47,388 bases of DNA from an uncultured Ruminococcus sp. (GCA_904377845.1 CAJFGR010000011.1:1-47388), one strand, 5' to 3'. Counted from the stretch's first letter, positions 7,607-16,318 are shown. Translations and numbers: made by a program. Notes: generated from the sequence alone by a model not told the origin.

Positions 7607-8699
7607 GATTGTACTCCTCCAGAAATTCTTTTATGATCGCACATACCTTTTCAATATCCTCCGGATAGATCTCTCCGATATTTCCGATGCGGAATGTCTC
7701 AGCCTCCGTCACCTTACCCGGATAGATTGCATATCCTCTGTCCTTGATGTACTCGTACATCTGTGAAAATGTAAAGTGGCACTCTTCCGGATAGAAGAAA
7801 GTCGTGATGATCGGACCCTGGTGGGTACTGTCAATGTACGGGTGGATTCCCATCTCAGCCATCTTTTCGATGAGGAGACGGTTGTTTTCCGTGTAGCGTC
7901 TGTTTCTCGCCTCGATGCCGCCCTCTTCTTCCAGTTCTTTCATGGCCTGGGCAAATGCAAGGACTACGTGAGTCGGTGAGGTAAAACGCCATTTGCCGTC
8001 CACTTCCATAGTCTTCCACTGATCATAGAGATCAAGAGACAGGCTTCTCGCTTTCCCTGCGCTTGCTTCCAGCAGGTCTCTCCTTGCAATGATGAAGGAA
8101 AATCCCGGCACGCCCTGGATACATTTGTTGGCGCTGCTGATGATGAAATCAATCCCCCAGTCCTTCACCGGGATATCCACGCCGCCGAAGCTGCTCATGG
8201 CGTCCACGATAAAAACTCTGCCTTTTTCCTTTACAACTTTACCCACTGCCTCGATATCATTTAAGATACCGGAAGTCGTCTCGCTGTGCACCATGGATAC
8301 GTGTGTGATGGCCGGATCCGCGTCCAGCATCTCAGCGATCTTCTGGGCATTGGGCACTTTATTGTAGTGCTCATTGTACACCTGATGCCTGATTCCCGCG
8401 TGGTCGGCGATATCAGCCATACGCTCGCCGTATGCGCCGTTGGCGCAGATCAGGAGCTCGTCCCCGGATCCGATGACACTTGTAAGTACAGATTCTACTC
8501 CGAATGTTCCGCTTCCCTGCATGAGTACTGCCGTGTACTCATCCTCAGATACATGGGCCAGCTTCAAAAGCCCTTTCCGGATCTCCTGTGTGATCTGTTT
8601 ATAATCGTCGTCCCATGTGCAGTGGTCGAACATCATCTGCTGTTTTACCGTGTCCGTTGTGGTGAGCGGTCCCGGTGTAAGAAGTTTATATGATTTCAT
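7593..8699 (-). CDS. phnW: 2-Aminoethylphosphonate-pyruvate transaminase PhnW
   Basis: PLP-dependent class V aminotransferase of 368 residues that converts AEP and pyruvate to phosphonoacetaldehyde and alanine. The N-terminus MKSYKLLTPGPLTTTDTVK is the family start, and an AGAGG site lies about 8 nt upstream. The open frame continues 46 codons further upstream, but that extension is basic, unlike the family, and lacks a ribosome site. PLP ligands are Asp166 (FIVDAMSS) and Lys192 (ISSANKCIQGVPG, the Schiff-base Lys, matching Lys194 of the Salmonella enzyme). It overlaps phnX by 14 bp. Confidence 0.95.
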   Translation of the reverse strand: MKSYKLLTPGPLTTTDTVKQQMMFDHCTWDDDYKQITQEIRKGLLKLAHVSEDEYTAVLMQGSGTFGVESVLTSVIGSGDELLICANGAYGERMADIADHAGIRHQVYNEHYNKVPNAQKIAEMLDADPAITHVSMVHSETTSGILNDIEAVGKVVKEKGRVFIVDAMSSFGGVDIPVKDWGIDFIISSANKCIQGVPGFSFIIARRDLLEASAGKARSLSLDLYDQWKTMEVDGKWRFTSPTHVVLAFAQAMKELEEEGGIEARNRRYTENNRLLIEKMAEMGIHPYIDSTHQGPIITTFFYPEECHFTFSQMYEYIKDRGYAIYPGKVTEAETFRIGNIGEIYPEDIEKVCAIIKEFLEEYNHEEN

Positions 8700-8775
8700 C
8701 TGTATTTCCTCTCTTCTCTCTATTATATTCTTGCGCCTCTGCGAATGACGCGGACCCAGCTTCTGCGGGAGCAGT

Positions 8776-9789
8776 TTACAGTCCTGCCTGCTCTTTCGCC
8801 GCCTCAGAGATCGCCTGATGCTGCTCCAGAAGATCAACCGTCAGTTTCTCCGGGAATACTTTCGGATTTGCAGATTTATTTGCCGCGTCTGTGGACTCTC
8901 CGTTATACAGAGCGTTCGGATAGTAGGACTGCAGCTCCTCACGTCCGTTCTCGATAATGCACTGTGCCATCTCCATTGCAAGCGGGTTGGTGTCATCGCC
9001 TTTGTCTACGACAGCTACAGACTCTGTCAGGCTGAAGTTGCCTTCCGCCGGATCGATATAGTCGATCGGCAGCCCGTCTGCCTTGTCCGCAACTGCCTGC
9101 TGGCGAAGACCGAATCCGATTGCCACCTCTCCTGCACGCACTTTCTTAAGCGGTGCGGAACCGGAATCCTCAAGATGATCTCCTACATTTTCATAGATGC
9201 CCGCCAGTACGTCCTGCGCTCCATCCTCGCCGTACTCAGACACAAGCGCCTGTATCAGAAGCCATGCCGTAGAAGATGCTGAAATATCCGTCACGGATAC
9301 AAATCCTTTGTACACCGGATCAGCCAGATCAGCGATAGACTCCGGCATCGGCAGGTTGTTCTCCTCCATCATCTCTGTGTTCACAATGATAGTTCCCTCC
9401 TGGGAAGTGATTGGCGCACAATATGGCTCGAACTCATCAATTGTATCCACATCAAATGTCAGATCCTGAAACATCTCATTCTGAGCCTGGGCACTCTCTA
9501 CATAAAAAGTACTCATTGTCACCATATCTGCCTCGATATCCTTTCCCTCAGCCAGCAGCTTGCCGCCAAGCTCAGAGGTTCCGAATGTCTGGAACATATA
9601 CTGTCCTTCATATCCGTTATCGTCCAGCGCATTCTCCATTGCCGTGATTGCTTCCTCATCCGCATTGGAATAAATAATAATCTGGTCGCCGGATGCACTT
9701 GTATCGCATCCTGTAAGGCCCATGCCTGTCACGGCTACTGCCGCTGCAAGTGTCAGTGACGCTGCTCTCTTAATATTCATCTTTTTCAT
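8776..9789 (-). CDS. 2-Aminoethylphosphonate-binding lipoprotein (AepX/PhnS-like)
   Basis: Extracellular solute-binding protein of 337 residues. A lipoprotein signal peptide ends at GLTGC (Cys28). The mature part begins with QIIIYSNADEEAITAMENAL, typical of the iron/AEP class of type-II periplasmic binding proteins, and contains ADMVTMSTFYVESAQ, SVTDISASSTAWLLIQAL, APLKKVRAGEVAIGFGLRQQA and the C-terminal SYYPNALYNGE. An AAGGAG site precedes the ATG. Its location between the fused permease and phnW gives the substrate as AEP; the symbol (aepX or phnS) is left open. Confidence 0.85.
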   Translation of the reverse strand: MKKMNIKRAASLTLAAAVAVTGMGLTGCDTSASGDQIIIYSNADEEAITAMENALDDNGYEGQYMFQTFGTSELGGKLLAEGKDIEADMVTMSTFYVESAQAQNEMFQDLTFDVDTIDEFEPYCAPITSQEGTIIVNTEMMEENNLPMPESIADLADPVYKGFVSVTDISASSTAWLLIQALVSEYGEDGAQDVLAGIYENVGDHLEDSGSAPLKKVRAGEVAIGFGLRQQAVADKADGLPIDYIDPAEGNFSLTESVAVVDKGDDTNPLAMEMAQCIIENGREELQSYYPNALYNGESTDAANKSANPKVFPEKLTVDLLEQHQAISEAAKEQAGL

Positions 9790-9814
9790 AACTGTAAATT
9801 CTCCTTTTTATTAT

Positions 9815-11482
9815 TTATGCTGCCTTTTTGGCAGAGAATTGATATACCTTTGCTGTGTTCTGTCTGTTTTTGCTGACCTTTGCAAGCTTGCGGAACACCG
9901 CTCTTGCGATCAGATTAGTAAACAGAATCAGAAGCGACAGAACAAAAATCTCGTTAAACTCATTGAAATATTGTAATTCCTGTATCTTGGTCGTTATGAC
10001 CATCGTTCTTGCACCTGCAATGAATACCACGGCACTGACCGTAACCATTGCATTTACAAAATAGTAGCTGAACACTTCCAGCAGTGTGGACAGTGCATTC
10101 GGCGTCACGACCCTGACAATCGTCTTCAGCCAGTTGTCTCCCATGAGCATGGCCGTCGTCTCCCATGAAGCGTTCATCTTGGAAAGAGAATTCTTCATCA
10201 TCAGGTAGGGCGTCGAGAAGAAATGCACGATATTACATATAATGATGATCGGGAATGTATTCTGCAGCGGCGTGCCCGTGAACACAAACAGGTAGGAAAG
10301 ACCGATGACCATGCCCGGAATCGTGTTTGTCACAAGGGCGATACTGTCGATCACTTTCTTTAATTTCCCATTCACTGTACTTCTGGCCGTAACCAGCGCT
10401 CCGCCGTAGGAAATCAGTGTGCCCGCAAGTGCCGTAATGACAGCCACCATCACCGAATTCACATATACACCGTAGAGCTGTCTGTCTTCAAACACCGCCT
10501 GTACGTGCTCCAGTGTAAAGTTCATGCGGTACGGCCACTCCTCGATAAACGGAGCCACAAACATGACAACGAACATACTGAGCGTACACACGATGATCGC
10601 GCCGCTTAATACTGCAAATACGGCGTCTCTCTTCACACCTTTCTTCAGTTCGATAGGCGAGATCTTATTGTAGCGCACGTTATATTTTTCCAGAATATGA
10701 AGTACCGTAATACTTACCACAGACGGAATAATCATGACAAGAGCAACCACCGCGCCGTTTCCGAAGTTCGGAATACTTCCCAGCATTTCCTCATAAAGGA
10801 CGCTTGCCACTACTTCATACTGTCCGCCCACAGACGCCGGAATTCCGAAATCCGTAAAGCACAGGAAGAATGTCTGTATAAATGACGTTGCCAGTGTGCC
10901 GAGCAGCGGGATTACGATTGTCATGCGGAATGTCTGAAGCGGAGAATCTCCCATCAGTCTTGACACGATCATGAATCTCTTGTCGATATAGCCCATGGCG
11001 TTATTGATCAGTGTAAATGCAATAGGAAGCGTGTAGACCACATACCCCAGCAGGAGTCCGTTGAACCCGTAGATGTCAAAAAGCTGTCTTCCGAAAAGTT
11101 TTGTCAGAAGCCCCTGTTTTCCGAAGGAATAGATGATCGCGAATCCGTATGTAATAGTCGGGAGCAGCATGGGCAGAATCGCCGCCTTACTGATCAGCCA
11201 TTTATAGCGCTTCCCGAGATTTGTATAGTGGATCGCATACGCCAGGATAAATGCCAGCACCGTCGTGATCAGGGCACTGCACACAGAGATCACCATACTG
11301 TGTCCCAGCGCTCTTAAAAAACCCCTTCCCGTAAGCACTTCCACATAATGCGCCAGAGATGCCGCCTCGCCGTTTCCCGTAAATGATTTCATCACCACGC
11401 TGATCATCGGTACTGCGAGAAATCCCGCGAAAAAGACTGCGATCAGCGCAAAGATGAGTTTAATCTCTCTGTTCTTTCTCAT
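9815..11482 (-). CDS. AEP ABC transporter permease, two fused permease domains
   Basis: Integral membrane protein of 555 residues with about 12 helices and two copies of the binding-protein-dependent permease domain. It resembles FbpB-like fused permeases, so a single gene supplies both membrane subunits. Coupling loops are visible as FMIVSRLMGDSPLQTFRMTIVIPLLG in the first half (in two parts: SRLMGDSPLQTF and RMTIVIPLLG) and ETTAMLMGDNWLKTIVRVV in the second. I chose the ATG at 11482, preceded by GAGGTGAG, over a start 17 codons upstream that would overlap the ATPase gene by 38 bp. It lies between ATPase and binding protein genes. Confidence 0.87.
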   Translation of the reverse strand: MRKNREIKLIFALIAVFFAGFLAVPMISVVMKSFTGNGEAASLAHYVEVLTGRGFLRALGHSMVISVCSALITTVLAFILAYAIHYTNLGKRYKWLISKAAILPMLLPTITYGFAIIYSFGKQGLLTKLFGRQLFDIYGFNGLLLGYVVYTLPIAFTLINNAMGYIDKRFMIVSRLMGDSPLQTFRMTIVIPLLGTLATSFIQTFFLCFTDFGIPASVGGQYEVVASVLYEEMLGSIPNFGNGAVVALVMIIPSVVSITVLHILEKYNVRYNKISPIELKKGVKRDAVFAVLSGAIIVCTLSMFVVMFVAPFIEEWPYRMNFTLEHVQAVFEDRQLYGVYVNSVMVAVITALAGTLISYGGALVTARSTVNGKLKKVIDSIALVTNTIPGMVIGLSYLFVFTGTPLQNTFPIIIICNIVHFFSTPYLMMKNSLSKMNASWETTAMLMGDNWLKTIVRVVTPNALSTLLEVFSYYFVNAMVTVSAVVFIAGARTMVITTKIQELQYFNEFNEIFVLSLLILFTNLIARAVFRKLAKVSKNRQNTAKVYQFSAKKAA

Positions 11483-11495
11483 GGCTCTCACCTCT

Positions 11496-12266
11496 TCAGC
11501 AGACCTGTGCCTGTTCCGCAAGCTGTCCTGCAAACAGAGTGTAGATGTTGTTCTTCTTGATCTCCAGCTGATTCAGAATGAACTTCTTCACAAATCCGTT
11601 TTCCGGCCTGCTGATGATCTCTTCCGGCTTACCGAACTGGGCGATCTTTCCTTCATTGATGATCATGACACGGTTGGAGAGTGTCAGTGCCTCCTCCGGA
11701 TCATGGGTTACAATGATGGTAGTCAGATTGTATTCTCTGGCAATCGTCTTAATCCTGTCCTTAATGGATTCCTTGATCACGCCGTCCAGAGCGCTCAATG
11801 GCTCGTCGAGCAGCAGAATCTTCGGCTTCATTACCATGGTCCTTGCCAGAGCGACTCTCTGTTTCTGACCGCCGGATAGCTGTCCGATCCTCTTATTTAA
11901 ATGTTCCTCAAGTCCCAGCAGATGGATCAGGTCTTCCACTTCCTCTTTGGATGAGATCTCCGGATTATTTCTCAGTCCGTATGTAATATTCTGATATACG
12001 TTCAGGTTCGGGAACAGCGCATAATCCTGAAATACAATATTAAATCCTCTCTTTTCCATAGGAACTTCCGTGATATCTTCCCCGTCGTAGATGATCTGTC
12101 CGCCGTCTGAATCCACAATTCCGAGGATCAGATTCAGAAGCGTCGTCTTGCCGCATCCGGACGGTCCTAATATAGAAACAATCTCTCCGTCTTCGATATT
12201 CAGGCTGATGTCGGTGAGTACCGGCGCGCCGTCATAGCTCTTCTTTACATTTTTCAACTCAAGCAT
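11496..12266 (-). CDS. AEP ABC transporter ATPase
   Basis: ATPase subunit of 256 residues. Walker A GPSGCGKTT is at about 34-42 (Lys40), the Q-loop is VFQDYALFPNLNVYQN, the signature is LSGGQKQRVALARTM, Walker B is LLLDEPLSALDG, and the switch His is in IVTHDPEEAL. It belongs to the PotA/FbpC-like group but lacks a long C-terminal TOBE domain. The start MLELKNVKKSY is preceded by GAGGAG at 9 nt; the open frame extends 24 codons upstream without homology. First gene of the AEP operon and 13 bp from the permease. Confidence 0.88.
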   Translation of the reverse strand: MLELKNVKKSYDGAPVLTDISLNIEDGEIVSILGPSGCGKTTLLNLILGIVDSDGGQIIYDGEDITEVPMEKRGFNIVFQDYALFPNLNVYQNITYGLRNNPEISSKEEVEDLIHLLGLEEHLNKRIGQLSGGQKQRVALARTMVMKPKILLLDEPLSALDGVIKESIKDRIKTIAREYNLTTIIVTHDPEEALTLSNRVMIINEGKIAQFGKPEEIISRPENGFVKKFILNQLEIKKNNIYTLFAGQLAEQAQVC

Positions 12267-12310
12267 AATACTTAACTCCTCTTCACTTTCAACTATTACA
12301 AAGTGTCTCC

Positions 12311-12349
12311 GACAGTCCGCGGTTCCGGCTGTCTGCACGTAAGATTATA
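12311..12349 (-). promoter_or_regulatory. Candidate AEP operon promoter and operator
   Basis: On the minus strand TATAAT lies at 12349-12344 without a good -35, suggesting an activator. Directly downstream is an inverted repeat with GACAGTCCG (12311-12319) and CGGCTGTC (12326-12333), at the expected transcription start. It is a candidate site for the adjacent RpiR-type regulator. This is inferred from position and symmetry only. Confidence 0.4.
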
Positions 12350-12378
12350 CCCGTGTCGTTTCCGGTATTTCTATCAAG

Positions 12379-12424
12379 AAAAAATCAAGCCTCTGTAAAG
12401 GAATTGTAAACTTTACAGAGGCTT
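12379..12424 (-). terminator. rpiR terminator with embedded TTTACA half-sites
   Basis: Perfect 13-bp stem (arms 12387-12399 and 12412-12424) followed on the minus strand by six T (plus-strand A run 12379-12384). It ends the rpiR transcript upstream of the AEP operon. The hairpin also contains, on the minus strand, TTTACA at 12410-12405 and 12399-12394, 11 bp apart, the same spacing as the PhoP-like repeats before pstS. Confidence 0.8.
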
Positions 12425-12471
12425 AACATACTTTAAAATGTAGGTTTTCTACCAACATTCCGACGGACTGT

Positions 12472-13362
12472 TCAGTGCTTTCGCTGAGGATCATACGCCT
12501 TTCCGCGCACGACTTTTTCGCACTTATTCAGTTGTTTTACATAATGTTCATAGTCCGATGAAATCAGACCCATATAAATCATGTCCACAATCAGGATCTG
12601 CGTCGATCTGGAGAAGATTGCATTGCCATAGAAATGCTGTTCCTGACTGGGGCAGATCAATATATCCGCATATTTACTGATCGTCGATTCCTTAAAATTC
12701 GTGATCGCGACCGTACAGGCGCCGGAGCGCTTCGCAGCCTTCATGGCGTCTACGGTGTCCTTCGATTCCCCGGAGTAGGAAATACCCACGGCCACGTCCC
12801 GGTCCGTCAGCTGTCCTGCCGTGATCTGCTGCAGATAGCAGTCTGTAAAATGCCGGCAGGGAAGCCCGAGATACAGAAGCTTCGTCAGCAGGTCTACCGC
12901 CACCACCTCAGAGTTCTCCACACTGTAGATATCGATCAGACGTGCGTTCTTAAGCGTTTCAATCACTTTTCTATAAGTCTTCCCCGGGAAGTTTTTCATC
13001 GTCTCTTCCAGCATCTTCCCGGTCGTCATTGTAATATTGACCGGTATCTCGTCCAGACCGGCCTTCTTATCCAGCGTATATCCGTACATAAACTGCGTCT
13101 GTCCGCCTGTTTCGCTCCCGCTCCCCGCCTTGGCAAGCTCTGCTACGAGCTGATACCGGAAGTCTTTATAGCCGTCGTATCCCAGAGCTTTGAGCATCCG
13201 CAATACCGTGGGCTGGCTGACTTTGGCAGCCTTTGCCAGGCGGTCGAGGGGCATCTCCGGAACCTGATCCATATGGTCCAGAATATAATCCGCGGCCTGC
13301 TTCTCCGATTTTCTCAGATCGGCATACCCGGATTCGATCAGTGTCATGATATTATTCTTCAT
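12472..13362 (-). CDS. RpiR/MurR family regulator, likely controls AEP genes
   Basis: Transcription regulator of 296 residues. The N-terminal HTH_6 domain (about 1-80) has SEKQAADYILDH and the recognition helix region LAKAAKVSQPTVLRMLKALG. A SIS sugar-phosphate isomerase-like domain (about 130-265) contains IDIYSVENSEVVAVDLLTKL and DVAVGISYSGESKDTVDAMKAAK. RpiR regulators usually sense phosphorylated sugars. Here the adjacent downstream operon is for AEP, so the ligand may be AEP or phosphonoacetaldehyde (inferred). The ATG at 13362 has no strong ribosome site; a second Met is at codon 6. A terminator separates it from the AEP operon. Confidence 0.82.
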   Translation of the reverse strand: MKNNIMTLIESGYADLRKSEKQAADYILDHMDQVPEMPLDRLAKAAKVSQPTVLRMLKALGYDGYKDFRYQLVAELAKAGSGSETGGQTQFMYGYTLDKKAGLDEIPVNITMTTGKMLEETMKNFPGKTYRKVIETLKNARLIDIYSVENSEVVAVDLLTKLLYLGLPCRHFTDCYLQQITAGQLTDRDVAVGISYSGESKDTVDAMKAAKRSGACTVAITNFKESTISKYADILICPSQEQHFYGNAIFSRSTQILIVDMIYMGLISSDYEHYVKQLNKCEKVVRGKAYDPQRKH

Positions 13363-13385
13363 ATTCAGTTTTACTTTCTGCAGGA

Positions 13386-13400
13386 TGTAGATAATCTACA
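13386..13400. promoter_or_regulatory. Palindromic operator candidate upstream of rpiR
   Basis: The 15-bp palindrome TGTAGATAATCTACA ends 24 bp before the rpiR start codon. Its flanks (TTTCTG on the left, AGAAA on the right) add partial symmetry. The position suggests autoregulation by RpiR. No second exact copy was noticed before the AEP operon. Confidence 0.45.
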
Positions 13401-13673
13401 GAAATATCTCCTTTTTGCTCTTCCGTTTATTTAAAGACATTATAACAGACCGGGAAAACCGGGGCGAAAGAGTTTGTGTTAAATGTTTGTAAAACAGCAC
13501 TGCAACAGCTCTGTCTCCAAAATGCCGGAGCTGAACTTGCGAATAACGCGGACGAAACATCTATTGGCACGGATGCCCAACTGTTGTAATATAACAATAG
13601 CTGCCGAAATTCAGAATCATCTGAATACAGCAGCTTCTGAATATAACTATAAATAATAAGTAGGTGGTTTTAT
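13401..13673. other. rpiR-13.7 kb gene intergenic region
   Basis: No gene is seen. The region holds a remnant resembling the dispersed repeat: TGCGAATAACGCGGAC at 13538-13553, next to GAGCTGAAC. A nearly identical 16-mer lies at 8740-8755 and a related one at 20812-20826. TATTATAT-like A/T stretches near 13590-13660 probably hold the promoter of the next gene, whose ribosome site is TAGGTGG before the ATG at 13674. Confidence 0.45.
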
Positions 13674-14371
13674 ATGCCCGGATATATTTTACATTTAACA
13701 GCAGCCCATATGTTTCTGAATACTCTGCCGGAGGGTGATCCGCTCCGCTGCCGTCCCGATCTGCAGAATGACTTTTATATCGGTAACCTTCTGCCCGATG
13801 CGGTCGGCGATAAAACGGCGTCTCATTTCCGGAATCCGAAATATCTGGACCGCATGATCGTATGGCCCCGGCCGGAAGAATTCCGGCGGAAATATGCTTC
13901 TCATATGAATGAACCGGTATACCTCGGATACTATTTTCATCTGTACATTGACAAAGTGTTTTTCAGCGAATATCTTCCTCAGGCAGTGGAATTCCTGAAT
14001 GAAAACGGACAGCCGGCAGAACTGCGCCGGGATGTCTGCTCTGTCCGGATCAAAAAAAACGGACAGATGATCACACGGAATCAATATCTGTCCGAAGAAT
14101 ATTATTACGGGGATTATACAAAAATGAATACGTGGCTGTGCGAACGGTATCATCTTCCGGAATATCTTGACCCCCCCCCTGTGATCCGGGTATAAAAGAA
14201 ATCGAGTATTCCAGATTATCCGGAATACTCGACAGTCTGAAAGAATACCGTAAAGTCCCGGTCAATGCTGTGCGGGACGTAATGGTATTCGATGTGGAAA
14301 AACTGATGCGGTTTCTGGAAGAAGCAGCATCCGGAACTCCGCCTGTTATCAACAGAGGATCAGTCAGATGA
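13674..14371 (+). pseudogene. Zinc-dependent phospholipase C-like protein, frameshifted at a C9 tract
   Basis: The intact frame from 13674 stops at 14195 (173 residues). It starts MPGYILHLTAAHMFL and has a pattern of His/Asp residues (HLTAAH, FYIGNLLPDAVGDK, SHF, YLGYYFHLYIDK) reminiscent of the zinc-dependent phospholipase C/S1-P1 fold. The family call is tentative. At 14171-14179 nine C residues follow a Gly/Asp codon. Adding one C would carry the frame on through IEYSRLSGILDSLKEY and FDVEKLMRFLEEAA to a stop at 14369-14371, giving about 231 residues. The tail reads as good coding sequence. The gene is therefore a frameshift mutant, a phase-variable gene or a sequencing error. Function unknown. 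Confidence 0.6.
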
Positions 14372-14381
14372 TATATATCAG

Positions 14382-16220
14382 TTATTCCACCGTAACAGAC
14401 TTAGCCAGATTTCTCGGCTTATCCACATCAAGGCCTTTCGCCACACTGACATAGTATCCCATCAGCTGCAGAGGCACGATTGCAAGGCTTGTCGCAAAAT
14501 ACTCTTCTGTCTTCGGCACGTAGACAGAGAAATCAGCAGTATCTTCTATATTATAGTTGCCGTAAGTGGTAAGCCCCATCAGATAAGCACCGCGGCTCTT
14601 CACTTCTACCATATTGCTGAGTGTCTTCTCGAACAGACTGCTCTGTGTCAGCACGCCCACTACGAGGATGCCGTTCTCCACAAGACTGATCGGTCCGTGT
14701 TTGAGCTCACCTGCCGCGTATGCTTCTGAGTGGATATAGCTGATCTCTTTCATCTTCAGACTGCCCTCCAGGCTGATCGCATAGTCCAGCCCGCGGCCGA
14801 TGAAGAAGATGTCTCTCGCATTGGCAAACTTGCTTGCGAACCACTGGATACGTTCTTTGTCATCCAGGGTTTTCTGAATCTTGGACGGCAGTGTTTCCAT
14901 CTCTGTCAGCAGCTCTCCGTAGCGCTCCTCGTCAATAGTTCCTTTTATCTTCGCCGACTCGATTGCCAGAAGATACATGGCAATGAGCTGTGTGCTGTAC
15001 GCCTTTGTCGTAGCCACTGATATCTCCGGACCCGCGTAAGTATAAAGCGTGTAATCGCTCTCACGTGCAATGCTCGATCCCACTACATTCACAATGCCCA
15101 GCACAGGCACTTCCCGCTCTTTCATAAGACGGAGAGCCGCAAGGCTGTCCGCAGTTTCACCGGACTGTGACACTACGATCACCAGAGAATTCGGAACAAT
15201 GATCGGATTGCGGTAGCGGAACTCCGATGCAAGATCCACCTCCACAGGAATACGTGCAAGATCTTCCAGCACGTATTTTCCCGCCATACCCACATGATAA
15301 GCGGAGCCGCAGGCAACAATGTAGATTCGTTCTACATCTTTCAGAGCATCTTCTGTCAGTCCCACTTCGGAGAAATCAATAACACCGTCTTTTACATATG
15401 CACCGATCATATCCTGAACCGCCTTCGGCTGCTCGTGGATTTCCTTGAGCATAAAGTGCTCATATCCGCCTTTCTCTGCGGACTCGGCGTCCCACTTGAT
15501 CTCTACTGATTCTTTCTGGATCTCTTCCCGGTCGATGTTGTAGAAATGTACTTCATCCGCTGTGAGCTCCGCAATCTCCATATTATCGATGTAATATACG
15601 TTTCTCGTCCTATCCAGAATTGCCGGCACGTCTGAAGCAATAAGGCTTCCGGATGAGCTTCTTCCTATGATCAGCGGGCTGTCCTTTCTCGCCGCGAAAA
15701 GTCTGCCCGGATAGTCATGGAACATAACGCCGAATGCGTAGGATCCCCGGATACGGAGCATACTTCTTGTAAGCGCCTCCAGCGGGGTGCCGGTCTTCTT
15801 ATAATAATAGTCAACCAGTTTTACTGCTATCTCTGTATCTGTCTGGGAATAAAATGTATACCCTGATCTGAGCAGCTTATCCTTCAGCTCCTGATAGTTC
15901 TCAATAATTCCGTTATGTACCAGAACGACAGATCTGTCGTCCGTACAATGAGGATGTGCATTATTCTCGGACGGCTCTCCATGGGTCGCCCAGCGGGTGT
16001 GGCCGATACCGCAGGTACCGTGTACGCTCCTGCCGTTGTCTGTCTTCTCCGCAAGGACTTTCAGTCTTCCCTTTGCCTTAACGACAGAGATATCTCCTGT
16101 GGACTCATTGCGCACTGCAATCCCCGCTGAATCATATCCTCTGTATTCCAGCTTCGCCAGTCCTCCCAGAAGGATCGGTGCCGCCTGTTCTTCTCCTACA
16201 TATCCTACTATTCCGCACAT
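14382..16220 (-). CDS. glmS: Glutamine-fructose-6-phosphate aminotransferase GlmS
   Basis: Makes glucosamine-6-phosphate from fructose-6-phosphate and glutamine, the first step of amino-sugar and cell-wall precursor synthesis. It has 612 residues, a normal length. The N-terminal amidotransferase domain starts with the catalytic Cys2 (MCGIVGYVG) and has HTRWATHGEPSENNAHPH. Two SIS isomerase domains follow (about 290-430 and 460-600), with SQSGETADSLAALR and ATTKAYSTQL. The C-terminus DKPRNLAKSVTVE is the family end. GGAGGCG precedes the ATG. The leader carries a promoter and an intrinsic terminator but no recognisable glmS ribozyme. Confidence 0.97.
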   Translation of the reverse strand: MCGIVGYVGEEQAAPILLGGLAKLEYRGYDSAGIAVRNESTGDISVVKAKGRLKVLAEKTDNGRSVHGTCGIGHTRWATHGEPSENNAHPHCTDDRSVVLVHNGIIENYQELKDKLLRSGYTFYSQTDTEIAVKLVDYYYKKTGTPLEALTRSMLRIRGSYAFGVMFHDYPGRLFAARKDSPLIIGRSSSGSLIASDVPAILDRTRNVYYIDNMEIAELTADEVHFYNIDREEIQKESVEIKWDAESAEKGGYEHFMLKEIHEQPKAVQDMIGAYVKDGVIDFSEVGLTEDALKDVERIYIVACGSAYHVGMAGKYVLEDLARIPVEVDLASEFRYRNPIIVPNSLVIVVSQSGETADSLAALRLMKEREVPVLGIVNVVGSSIARESDYTLYTYAGPEISVATTKAYSTQLIAMYLLAIESAKIKGTIDEERYGELLTEMETLPSKIQKTLDDKERIQWFASKFANARDIFFIGRGLDYAISLEGSLKMKEISYIHSEAYAAGELKHGPISLVENGILVVGVLTQSSLFEKTLSNMVEVKSRGAYLMGLTTYGNYNIEDTADFSVYVPKTEEYFATSLAIVPLQLMGYYVSVAKGLDVDKPRNLAKSVTVE

Positions 16221-16269
16221 ATATATCCTGCGCCTCCTTTTTAGCCTGAACTGTTACTGTCTTCCATTG

Positions 16270-16318
16270 AAAAAAAGGGATAAAATCTTTCTGTAATTTT
16301 TTGAAAAATCCTATCCCT
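16270..16318 (-). terminator. Intrinsic terminator inside the glmS leader (attenuator candidate)
   Basis: On the minus strand a 16-bp stem (arms 16318-16303 and 16291-16276, three G-U pairs, 11-nt loop) is followed by seven T (plus-strand A run 16270-16276). It lies downstream of the glmS promoter at 16373-16401 and about 50 nt before the glmS ATG, so it would stop most glmS transcripts unless antiterminated. It could also end the spoVA transcript reading through. Confidence 0.75.
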
